Positions 1 through 9,969 of a stretch of DNA of 64,000 nucleotides are shown piece by piece (position 1 is the stretch's first letter; each line of letters begins with the position of its first letter). Source of the DNA: Oreohelix idahoensis (Eukaryota > Mollusca > Gastropoda > Stylommatophora > Oreohelicidae); assembly GCA_024509875.1 (NCBI GenBank), contig JAMPIV010008103.1, positions 62,001-126,000 on the forward strand, given 5' to 3'. Made by a program: the position numbers and the translations under genes. Under the pieces are notes generated by a model, which worked only from the letters and a program-made list of their open reading frames with translations, made no database searches and was not told where the DNA came from.

Positions 1-288
1 AAATGTTCAAGCATTCTGAATCAAGTTATATAACGAATTAGTTCGAATGGAATGTCACTTATTATCTCTGAAGTGTTTTGAAACAGTATTGTGATGAATG
101 TAAACCAGGAAAGTCCCGGCGTAAAGACGAATATAGTGTCAATTGATTTCAGTCACTTTGCGTATAATCTGTCTTTAAGAAGCAGCTGAGTCAATGGTTC
201 ATTCATGTGTCAAAAAGCAACGATGGTGCTATGTCCTTTGATTAAGTTTCTCTGTGAATAGTATTGTCTTTGCGACAAACAACGTGGA

Positions 289-3200
289 TTAGGAATCGAC
301 ATCATTAGGATTTCGAGATAAAGTATCTGCCAAGACGTTGTCGGATCCTGTGATGTACTCGATTGAGAAGTCGAAAGGTTGTAGGAGTATAGCGAATCTG
401 GTCAGCTTTGGACTTTTGTGATTTGCTCGTCGTAGTGATGCTACGGCCCTCTGATCAGTTTGTACTACGAAAGGGGCTCCCAGTAGAAATTTCTCAAGTT
501 TGGTTATCGCCCAAACGACGGCTAAAAGTTCGCGGTCGACAGTTGAATACTTGACTTCAGGTGGTTTGAGTTTCCGTGAGATGTAGAGGTTTGGGTGGAG
601 GATATCGTCATGGTATTGGAGCAAACATGCGCCAATTCCGTAGTTACTCGCATCTGTACGAAGAATGAACTTTTTAGAAGCATCAGTTAGTCTCAAAATA
701 GGTGGATTTGAAAATATATAAATTATTTGCCGAAAAATTCTGTCACATTCGTCAGTCCATGTCACCTTCACTGGCATGTCTTTCTTTAGTAATGAGGACA
801 AGACAGCCGTGATAGATGACAAGTTAGGTACGAATCTACTGTAATATTGGACTAGACCTAACAAGCTTCTAACCTGTTTCTTCGTTTGAGGAACGGAAAT
901 GTTTAAAATTTTTGAAACTGTACTGGGTAGTGTTCGGATATATCCAGCTCCAATAATGTGACCCAAAAAAGTGATCTCATGAAATGCTACCTGTAATTTT
1001 GTAGGTTTAGCAGTTAACTTGTACCTTCTCAAGGTATCCAAAACGTATCCAAGACCCAAAAAATGTTCCTCAAAAGATGAACTAAACAAGCATATGTCGT
1101 CTATATATGTAATAATGTCTGTTCTACCTGAAAAAATGTGTCGCATCATGCGAACAAAGGTAGCTGGAGCGTTAACAAGCCCAAAAGGCATAACGTTCCA
1201 CTGGTATAGACCTTGCGGAGTTGAAAACGCTGTGTAGTATTTAGCTTTCTCGGTTAGTGGTATCTGCCAATAACCTTTAGTTAAGTCTATCTTAGTGAAT
1301 ATAGTTGCGGTCGATAGACGTGGCAGTAAGTCATCGAGAAGTGGATGTGGTTCGCTATCAACTATCGTTTGTGCATTTAATTTTCTATAGTCGACGCATA
1401 GTCTAATGTTATTGTCCTTCTTTCGGACAATAACTAATGGAGAAGAAAATGGGGAATTACTAGTTTCGATAATTCCTAAAGATAACATCTGTTCAAGTTC
1501 CTTAGTAGTTTTAGTAAGAAAGTGTAGAGGAACAGAATAAGGATGTACCCGAATTGGAGTATCATCGTTAAGAGTGATGTCATGACTAATGACTGATGTG
1601 CGACCTGGAACATCGGTCAACACATCTGGATAAGATTGTAGAAGATCAGCAATCTTTTGATGCTGCTGCGGTGTAACCGACGAAGAGATGGTTACGTCCC
1701 GCCAAGATTCGCTAGATTGTACTACAGGTACAGGTAAAGCTAACTGTACCTCAGGAAAAGAAGATTCTTCTTCCTGGATAACAGATAAATTAGAATAGTG
1801 ACATGTAGGTCTGAAAGTGTCATCTAATTCGTGAAAGATAGCTTGTAGATGTTCAGGTCGAGTATGAAATTGCTTGAGCATATTTATGTGAAATATTTTG
1901 TGATGTCCCTTAATGTCCAGGACATAATCAACATCAGAAATCTTATTGATAACCTGGTAAGGACCGTTCCACGAGATTAGTAGTTTATTATTGTTATGTG
2001 GCAATAACACATAAGCTTGATCTCCTGGAAATAATTGACGTAATCGTCTATTACTGTTTTGGAAAGTTCTAGCTTTCTCTTTCGCAGCCTCATATGAAGC
2101 TGTTGCCATTTTACAGGCATCAATAATGTTATTCCGGAGATTAATTACATACTCATAGGATGACTGAGTGTCCTGAGTCATCTCAGAATCGATTAATAAA
2201 TCTTTTATCAGTCCCATAGGACCTCTTGGTGGAGCGCCAAAGACTAGTTGAAATGGAGAGAAGCCAGTTTGTTCATGTGGCACCTCTCGATAAGCGAATA
2301 ACACCGTTGGTAGAACTCTGTCCCAGTCCTGTGGATGGTTAACTGTAACTTTATGTAACATTTGTTTGAGTGTGCGGTTAAGTCTTTCTACCGCACCATT
2401 ACTCATTGGGTGATAAATGCTGCTGAGATTTCTATCTATTTGCCAAGTCTTCATTACCTCCGTCATAGTCTCAGATATAAATTGAGAACCATGATCTGAC
2501 AAAAGTTTTCTAGGAAAACCTACTCTAGAAAAGATAAGGTGTAGTGCATCAGCTACATCTGTGGTGGTGGTTGTTTTCAATGGGATGGCTTCTGGCCATC
2601 GTGTGCATAAATCGATGCAAGTGAGAATAAATCTATGTCCTCTGGCTGATGGTAAAAGTGGGCCAATGATATCAATGGCCATTTTGTCGAAAGGTCTCAC
2701 AGATATGTCACAAGCCTGAATAGGCGCAGTGTGAAAGGCTCCCCGTGCTTTCACTTCTTGGCATATCGTACAGGTGCGTACGTACTGTGAAATATCTCGT
2801 GATACTCCCGGCCAAAAAAAAGAAGATAATACTCGCGAACGTGTACGAGTATAACCCATGTGACCTGCACACTTAGAATCATGTGCGTGTTGAAGTATGT
2901 ACCGCCTAAAAGCAAAAGGTACCATGACTTGTTGTCTTATCTGAGTTTTATCCATAAAACATCTTAATAAAATGTCATTTTTAATACTAAACCAATGACT
3001 ATTATTTTTGTTCATAGAAAGATTGTCAACTTTGTTGACCAGTGTAAAAAATTTTGTTAGTGACCTGTCTTCCCTCTGTTTTGCAGCAAAGGATACTCGG
3101 TCAATAGCAGAATGAATCTCGATACTTTCATGATCATCTGTTTCCTTGTTTTCAATGTCCATAGTCTCTAATTGTTTCGTATGTGCTCTGGTTATTGCTG

Positions 3201-3399
3201 CATTTCCGATGCATAGATTATTTTTTTCCCATTCAATAATCTCTTCTGGTGTGCAATCTTTACTCCCGTGTATGCATCCCACCATAAGGTCGGCAATTGG
3301 GTTTCTTAACATGCATGCTTTAACGTTGCCTGTGAAAAAAGGTGTATCAATATAGATAATAGCTGTTGGATAAAATTCTATGGTTCCACCAAAGGTCAT
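289..3399 (-). pseudogene. Element A pol, 3' part: protease end, integrase, reverse transcriptase, RNase H
   Basis: This is the C-terminal two thirds of the A polyprotein and has no internal stop. In order on the minus strand it shows the end of the protease; an HHCC zinc-binding integrase N-terminus (HAHDSKCAGHMG ... CTIC, about 2765-2895); an integrase core with IDIIGPL, SDHGSQF and NGAVERLN (D..D35E triad intact); a GPY/F-type C-terminal integrase segment; an RT with YRKLN, KGYWQ, FGLVNAPATF and YIDD (about 1075-1105); and an RNase H with RTDASNYG, DRELLA and SDNVLADTLSR. It makes DNA from element RNA and integrates it. The natural start of the frame lies in the gag part at 14288. An apparent upstream extension to 3537 reads into the LTR of element B and is not part of this gene. 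It is disrupted only by B, hence the pseudogene label. Confidence 0.88.
3395..3399. other. Target-site duplication of element B (GTCAT); second copy 12589-12593
   Basis: GTCAT directly precedes the left LTR and directly follows the right LTR of element B. On the minus strand this is ATGAC, a Met codon plus two bases in frame with element A on both sides. It fixes the insertion point to the base. Confidence 0.95.
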
Positions 3400-6016
3400 T
3401 GTCACGTAGGGTTTATATTCATTTAATTTCCTACATCTTCTTCCTATTCGTTCACCCAAATTCTCTCTTTTATTATCTCTGTATTTCATTTTTCCTGTAT
3501 ATTTTTCATCCATTCGTTTTGCGAATATTATTTTCATATAATTCGCAAACTTTACCTGTTTTTCTTTCTCTTAAACTGAGAATCGCGCTAGGACGATATT
3601 ACGTAGATGTCAGGGCTGCAGGGCGTCAGAAGGCGTGATAAGTCGGTTCGCTGAACACAGGACGTAGCAAATCGTCTACATTCTCACCGAGCGCGCGAGC
3701 TTCTTCTCGGCATAAGTCCCGGTGAGGTGTGATACTTTACATCTGCACCGGTCAGTATCCAGACATTTGGCTGGAAAATCCCAAACTGACACGGCGCTCA
3801 CTTGGGCCATGGTCAGCTGTAGTGTGAAAACTGCCCTGAAATGGAGTCAGGCTGTCTGGGATTTGAAACTGACACGCGTACATCGTGGTCAGTAGGTGAC
3901 AGTTACGACACGCGTTAAGCGGACGTAAATGTTGGGAGTAGGGGAGATAATTTCGCTTGGCGAAAAAGTTTGGGCCCTTTGTCTGATTTTAAGATATTGG
4001 CCAAGTTTGAAACTTTAATTTCATTCTCGCTCATAGACTCCACAGTAGATAGGTCGCTCGAAAACAGAATAGCTGTTAGCGAAGATCTCAGTTTGTTTCG
4101 GCAATTTGTCGAACTTCTAGACTTCCAGAAATATTTTCAGCATTTTTATTCTTAAGTTGTGCGACTACCTGTAATTCTGTGGTTGAGGTAATTAATATGA
4201 TAGATATATAGATTTTGTGAGTGTTAAAGTGTTAAATCGCTTAATTCATTTTAATCTATTTCTTTAGCGCAGAAGAGAAATAAAGTGGTAGGCTATTATA
4301 TTTTCTAGGGAAGCATTCAGTGGAAAGCAGAATAAAATTTTAATTTCTAGCTTATAACGGCAATTGTAGCTATTTATGAATTTAATTTAACTGCTAATAC
4401 TCAGTCGAGTGTATTTTTCTAAACTAACGTATAAACTCTAGAATCCAGCCTCATGAATGATGACGGGATACGCACGTGTTCCTAATTTATGAGGAATGCT
4501 GATTTTTAAATATAACTTACGTCACGGGAAGTTTAAATGATAAGCAAAGCTCTCTGCTTGCAAGTTTAAATGTAAGTTTTAACCAGTACAGATTCTGTTT
4601 ATTATATTATATGTGTTATTTTTCCTCCACACAGTGAAAGTTTTGGGGTGACCCTAACTTTACCAGCACCTAGTAGTAGTTTCCATACTTGTGAAGAAAT
4701 AGACAGTCCTTATTTTGAACCACGTGGGTTTTCTCAAGTAACACTGATCTGACGGTGCAAGTTAGACAGAAATACTAATATCCCTATAACGGGTTTTCAA
4801 AGACTGTAATGATAAATACTGGACCTTGGAGCCAGCACTTAATTTCTTCTAGAAACTCTATATAATTTGCTGCCTGGTGGCGTGAATATTAACAATCATT
4901 TCCCGACTAGATTATATCTTGTGGACAAATCTGTGGTGTGACTAAAGTGAATCCTATACTGAGGGAAGGCACCGACCTGACATTCATCATTTTTTAGAAA
5001 CCTACGCTATTGACACTGTGCTCTGCTAACTCCCGCGCCTGGAATAATTGTTAGGTGACTTAATCAGACATTTGAACAAATTTGCATACCCAAGTAGTCG
5101 TTCCCGGAGACTCCAAGTTAAATACGTCTTTTGGAACTGGGGACTTCTTGGCAGAAGACTGCATTTTTTGAGTCTGTGTGAAAATCTAAAATCAATGTGT
5201 TCCAAGAGGCAGCAAGCAAAGTCGTGAGTACAAGTATGAGAAGCCATGGCGGAATGAATGAGTGTACGCTGGTTTGAGTGATATTTTTCACTATTTTATC
5301 TTTGACACCCTGTTGCTGTCCTAATTTTTTTTTTCAATCTGCATAATTTGTTGCTAAGGCTAGAGTTCTTGTGTTTTTGTCTTAGGTTAAATCAGATTTT
5401 TTTCAAACTCTGTGCATATAATTACGAGATAAAACAAAGAAAAACTCTTAGACTCAAACCCTATGTATCTGTGACTCGGGCGCCATCATCTGTTCTCTTA
5501 ACGGGGCCGGGCTAAACCTAGAGTTAACACTATAACGGGGCTATCATCCTTGCAACATTTCCTTGATTTTTTATGACTATGTGTATATGTATTTTCCTTG
5601 ATGTACTTTCTTTGATGTTGTGAGCCGATTTTCCCTGATATTAAAATCGCTCTTGAACTTAATAATCGTGTTTGGTCAGCTCGTTCTAGATAATATATAT
5701 ATCATTGTTATAGTTTTCCCACGTCTGTGTGTTTACCTGTCGTCACGTGTATGTGCGTGCCTGTGAGTGATAGAAATATACGTAATATGTATATTGGTGT
5801 AGTCTGTCTGACGCTGTAACAACTGTTGTAGAAGATAGGTGAGAGAGAGAAGAATTCTTTTCGCTTTCAGAGACAGCCACTATATCAAAATCTATCATCT
5901 CACGTGTGTGGAAATTCTATTACCTTTCACTAACTCTCACTGAGTCTATCACCTATTCAAACCTATTCAGAAGGGACCAAACCTAGTCTTAATTCTCCTA
6001 TCGGAAATCTACGACA
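3400..6016 (+). repeat. Element B left LTR (2617 bp)
   Basis: It starts TGTCACGTAGGG and ends CTACGACA, and matches 9970-12588 along its whole length with a small number of differences. The length is unusually large for an LTR. A TATATAG sequence near 4205 is followed by AATAAA at 4279-4284; these are candidate promoter and polyadenylation signals, not proven. The 73-codon minus-strand frame at 5026-5247, which recurs in the right LTR, shows no recognisable domain. Confidence 0.93.
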
Positions 6017-6018
6017 AA

Positions 6019-6036
6019 TGAGGGCTCGTTTCCGGT
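6019..6036 (+). other. Element B primer-binding site, tRNA-Pro-like
   Basis: Two bases after the LTR the sequence reads TGAGGGCTCGTTTCCGG. The first 11 bases match the classic tRNA-Pro primer site (TGGGGGCTCGT) except at position 3. A diverged second copy of the LTR-end plus primer-site block (ACGACAAACGTGGACTCGTC) follows at about 6062-6081. Confidence 0.5.
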
Positions 6037-6765
6037 CTTTGAACTTAGAATAGGAAGACGAGTACGACAAACGTGGACTCGTCTATCTGGATTTTGAACT
6101 TAAGATTCTGTATTCTGATATAGAGTAAGAGTGTGATGTCTTGTGACTGTGTATCTTTTAAAAATAATTACCCCCTAGACTAGCGATCTGTTTACGGGCG
6201 TGCTGACCACACAAACTAATAAGTTTTTTTTTCCACAGCATCTTTGAATAATATACATTTTGGTTACAGGTTGATTTTGTCGGGATATATGTTAACTGCT
6301 GATTGTAATACTAAATGCTGGTAAAGTGGTGAGTGTATAACATTCACTGGGTACTGAGGCAGAACGGCGTTTGAACTAAGTTAAGGAGTGTGTTTCGGAC
6401 TTTTTGTCCAGATTAATTCCCTCCCTTACCCGATCTGACTTCAGGGGCGAACTTATAGTGGATTTTTAAAAATTAAGGGATTATTTTTCTCTTTAATTTT
6501 TGCAATATTCTTTTGCTTTTCCACTGTAGCAACTTATTTTTCAGTTGTAATCTTAACTACCATTTATTTGGCGTAGTCGTGTTTTGCATTGAGTGCTTTA
6601 TTGCCGATAATAGCAGCGATAGTTAGATTTTATTTTGGAGGAGGTATCCCAGGGTTAAGGATATCATCTTTTGAATTTTTGGTTTTTTTTTTCTCGTAAG
6701 TGGTAGGAACCAGGTTATTCTTTTTCCTATTTTCTATCTCCACGTGTCTCAGTCACTGACATAAT

Positions 6766-7104
6766 ATGGCCGAGAGGGCAAAGCTTAGACAACTCCTCAG
6801 GGACGAAGCGAGAGAGGAGGGACTGGAAGGAGAGGAAGCGAAAGCTTTTGTCAGAGACGAACTTGAGAGATATGATGCGGAGAGGAAAGCAGCTGAAGCT
6901 TTACAGCAGAAGAAGATGGATGAAGAAATGGAAATTCGCAGGGCGAACGAACGAGAGAAGGAGAGACAGCATGAGGAAAGAGAGAAGGAGAGACAGCATG
7001 AGGAAAGAGAGAAGGAGAGACAGCGTGAGGAGAAAGAGAAGGAGAGACAGCATGAGGGAAGAGAAAAGAGAGACGACAGCATGAGTTGGCTCTTAAAACT
7101 CTAG
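6766..7104 (+). CDS. Element B gag N-terminus (coiled coil)
   Basis: This frame of 112 codons starts MAERAKLRQLL and is almost entirely charged. It contains four tandem copies of an EREKERQHE-type repeat and is predicted to form a coiled coil. It overlaps the main B frame at 7086-7104 in a different phase. In the related elements A and C the equivalent coiled coil is continuous with gag, so this is most likely the gag N-terminus separated from the rest by one frameshift within the purine-rich repeat near 7080. A programmed frameshift cannot be excluded, but its position inside gag makes an ordinary indel more likely. The lead-in from 6017 to 6765 is the untranslated leader. Confidence 0.7.
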   Translation: MAERAKLRQLLRDEAREEGLEGEEAKAFVRDELERYDAERKAAEALQQKKMDEEMEIRRANEREKERQHEEREKERQHEEREKERQREEKEKERQHEGREKRDDSMSWLLKL

Positions 7105-9842
7105 AAGTCCAAAGTCGTGGTGCTGCCTCTACCTCCAGCAATGGAGAGTCTTCTCCTCATTCTTCCTTAACTGACCCTGCTAACACTCAATCTCTTCAAC
7201 TAAATGCTATGTCTTTCACTCTTGAATCTTTTCCTTGTCCAAATGAGAAGATTGACACATGGTTAGAAAAATTTGAGAAAATTGCAACTCTGTACGGGTT
7301 AGAGAGGTCGCGTTGGAATATGAAACTTTCCCAGGCCCTAAAAGGTTCTGCTTATGATGTTTATTCTAAGCTGGAAAGTAGCCAACAAGACGACTACGAT
7401 GTGTTGAAGAAAGCGTTACTGGAGCGCTTTGAAATGAACGCTCGCAAGTTTTTGCAACTGTTTCGCAACAGCCGGAAAGAGAATTCTGAAACTTTTCACC
7501 AGTTCTCATCTCGTCTTAAGGGATATCTAACAAAGTGCCTTGAGCTTTCGCAGCTCCCCTCTACCTATGAAGGTCTTGAGGAACTTGTTCTAACTGAACA
7601 AATAAAGAACACTTTGTCTGCTGATACCCGGAGATTTCTCGCTGAGCAGGGGGCAGAAAAACTTGAAGACATTTTGGAAAAGTCTGAGCGTTATCACAAT
7701 GCGCTGGCTGAACTACCGGCCACAAAGCGGAAACCGACAGAGGAGCATTTTCGAAAACATAACCTAGAGCAATCTTCTCAGGCTTCTAACCAAAACAACC
7801 ACAGAGAAACTGGACCTCAAAACCCCCCTCCTGAAAAATCCAAGTTCTACAAGAACAAGTACCCCAACCACCCCAAACAGTCTGATCAACCCGACCGCCC
7901 TACATGGCAGCGTAGCCAGAAAGGACAAGGTGGCAAAGGGAGAACCCCTGAGCACGGGACATATGATCAGACCGAGCACACCGAGCCTAAACGCATCGGA
8001 TGCTTATTGACAGTCTCGCAAGGCGGAATTATTGACAGTGATTCCCAACCTGTTGGGGATAGACCCTCAACGCGAGGTATTGTTACTTTGAACGGTTCTC
8101 AAACTTCTTGCTTATTTGACACGGGGCTTTCTTATGATTGCATTGTTGCCAGAAAGCTGGTTAAACCCGGTCAAGAGACAGGAGAGACCGTCAAACTTTG
8201 TGGAGTTCGTAAGAGTGATGCACCTACAGCGCTTCCCATCGCATTGGTGGAGATACACTCTGACTTTGTCAGAGGTGTGATCAAAGCGGCTGTTATGGAT
8301 GATCCCATCTACCCAGTCATACTTGGCGGGAGATACGTGTGTATTGGGAAACCGGAAGAGCCGATTGTGGCAGCAGTAACTACAAGAGGGCAAACCAAGA
8401 AGGAACGGGAGCCTGCGCCTAATTTGTTACCTATGGAACTTAAAGAAGCGCAATACAAGGACCCTACTTTGGCACCCTGCTTTAGGAAACTGCCCATGGC
8501 GAAGGAACCCAAACAGCACGGGGACATTTTTTCTGAGGATGGCGTACTTTATCGGAGAACGGGCAAGCCTGACCAAGGTTACAACCAGCTCCTAGTACCG
8601 AAACAGTACAGAATCCAAATCCTAGAAATGGGGCACTCTCTTCCCTTTAGCGGACATATGGGACAGAACGCCACAAACCAACGTATAACCACTCATTATT
8701 GGTGGCCAGGAGTAAATACTGATATTATCAGATATGTCAAATCCTGTGCCCAGTGCCAACGTGTACCACCCAAGCAACGGACACCCCCAGTCCACATGGG
8801 TGAAATGCCAATAATGGGAACACCATTCGAACGGGTTGTGATCGACATTTTAGGGCCTTTCGAAAGGACTAAAAGAAGGAACAGGTTCATCCTGACCTTA
8901 GTCGATACATGCACTTTATGGGCAGAAGCTATCCCGCTAACATGCGCAGATGCCAAGCATGTCGCAGAAGCCCTCGTGCAGATTTTCACTCGGTTGGGAT
9001 TCCCTCAGCAAGTGTTGACGGATAATGGATCTCCATACCGAAACCTGTTGATGGATGAGATCGTTAAGATCTTGAGGACCCAGCACATCCACACTAAGCC
9101 ATATACTCCGGCCGGAAATGGGCTCGTGGAACGTGCTAATGGAAACCTCACCATGATGCTAAGTAAGCTGGCACAAGTGAAACCTGAAGATTGGGATCTC
9201 TGTATTCCTGCAGCATTATTTGGCTACAGAGAATCTCCTCATACTTCCACAGGATTTCCGCCAGCTACACTCTTATTCGGCAGACCCATTAAGGGCCCGC
9301 TTGAAGCCTTACTTCAGTCTCTGACAGACGAGAAGGCTGATGAGACAGTTGTCTCAGCCAGTAAATATGTGTCGGTTTTAAAGGAACGGTTGAAACTAGG
9401 GTGGGACCTAGCAACGACTAACTTTAAGCGAGCACGCACCAAGCACGCTAACCGATACAGGAAAGTCGCGGAAGAGAGAGAACTGGAAGCAGGAGAGAAA
9501 GTTTTGGTGTTACTCCCTACCGAGAACAACCAACTGAAGATCGGATGGCAAGGGCCGTTTACCGTCCTGAAAAAGATTTCTAAGGCTAACTACCAGATCT
9601 CTATTGAAGGAAAGGAGAAGGTTTTCCATTTAAATCTCTTAAAGAGATACTTGGAAAAACCAGTGCCAACCTCCGACCATCTCCTGACGATCGCCAAAAC
9701 TGACGAAGATGACGATAGTGGCAGGGATATTCCACCGCTATCACAGGAAATCTTTCAAAAATGTCAGAAGCGGCGACGCTCTTTCAAGCGCGCATATGAG
9801 ACATTCCAGGGGAAGGAAACTTTGAGGAGTGGACTTGAGTAG
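7086..9842 (+). CDS. Element B gag-protease-integrase polyprotein (no RT)
   Basis: An open frame of 918 codons. Residues about 40-220 are a capsid-type gag region whose end is SCAN-like (ELVLTEQIKNTLSADTRRFL, about residues 160-179). A hydrophilic Pro/Lys/Gln-rich stretch follows, then a retropepsin active site FDTGLS (about residue 345). Next are an HHCC zinc module (HSLPFSGHMG ... CAQC, about 517-557), an integrase core with IDILGPF, TDNGSPY and NGLVERAN (D..D35E intact), and a GPY/F segment (GWQGPFTV). The frame ends in a basic tail and a stop; no YxDD or other RT motif follows before the LTR. It packages RNA and can in principle integrate DNA, but cannot make that DNA. Related Gmr1-like polyproteins are about 1600 residues, so the missing part is the C-terminal RT-RNase H. 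It has no stops, which fits a recent copy. Confidence 0.88.
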   Translation: MALKTLEVQSRGAASTSSNGESSPHSSLTDPANTQSLQLNAMSFTLESFPCPNEKIDTWLEKFEKIATLYGLERSRWNMKLSQALKGSAYDVYSKLESSQQDDYDVLKKALLERFEMNARKFLQLFRNSRKENSETFHQFSSRLKGYLTKCLELSQLPSTYEGLEELVLTEQIKNTLSADTRRFLAEQGAEKLEDILEKSERYHNALAELPATKRKPTEEHFRKHNLEQSSQASNQNNHRETGPQNPPPEKSKFYKNKYPNHPKQSDQPDRPTWQRSQKGQGGKGRTPEHGTYDQTEHTEPKRIGCLLTVSQGGIIDSDSQPVGDRPSTRGIVTLNGSQTSCLFDTGLSYDCIVARKLVKPGQETGETVKLCGVRKSDAPTALPIALVEIHSDFVRGVIKAAVMDDPIYPVILGGRYVCIGKPEEPIVAAVTTRGQTKKEREPAPNLLPMELKEAQYKDPTLAPCFRKLPMAKEPKQHGDIFSEDGVLYRRTGKPDQGYNQLLVPKQYRIQILEMGHSLPFSGHMGQNATNQRITTHYWWPGVNTDIIRYVKSCAQCQRVPPKQRTPPVHMGEMPIMGTPFERVVIDILGPFERTKRRNRFILTLVDTCTLWAEAIPLTCADAKHVAEALVQIFTRLGFPQQVLTDNGSPYRNLLMDEIVKILRTQHIHTKPYTPAGNGLVERANGNLTMMLSKLAQVKPEDWDLCIPAALFGYRESPHTSTGFPPATLLFGRPIKGPLEALLQSLTDEKADETVVSASKYVSVLKERLKLGWDLATTNFKRARTKHANRYRKVAEERELEAGEKVLVLLPTENNQLKIGWQGPFTVLKKISKANYQISIEGKEKVFHLNLLKRYLEKPVPTSDHLLTIAKTDEDDDSGRDIPPLSQEIFQKCQKRRRSFKRAYETFQGKETLRSGLE

Positions 9843-9954
9843 GAATTGGACAGAGATGGAGGGGGAAGATGAGAGGGAAGAAGACAGACACCCCGAAGCT
9901 ACGGTTATAGGAAATTAAACTCCATAACGTAGACATGGAGTGCTTCCATATCTT

Positions 9955-9966
9955 AAAGGGGGGAGG
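9955..9966 (+). other. Element B polypurine tract
   Basis: AAAGGGGGGAGG lies three bases before the right LTR. This is the expected site for priming plus-strand DNA synthesis. Confidence 0.85.
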
Positions 9967-9969
9967 CTC

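Noticed and set aside
3400..3537. N-terminal extension of element A pol starting MKIIFAKRM
   Set aside because: These codons belong to the LTR of element B; the true upstream part of the polyprotein is at 12594-14288.
5026..5247. 73-codon gene, repeated at 11597-11818
   Set aside because: It lies in the LTRs of element B, is identical simply because LTRs are duplicates, and has no recognisable domain.
6753..7141. Minus-strand Ser/Leu-rich frames over the gag coiled coil
   Set aside because: They are the antisense of the Glu/Arg-rich repeats and look like a low-complexity shadow.
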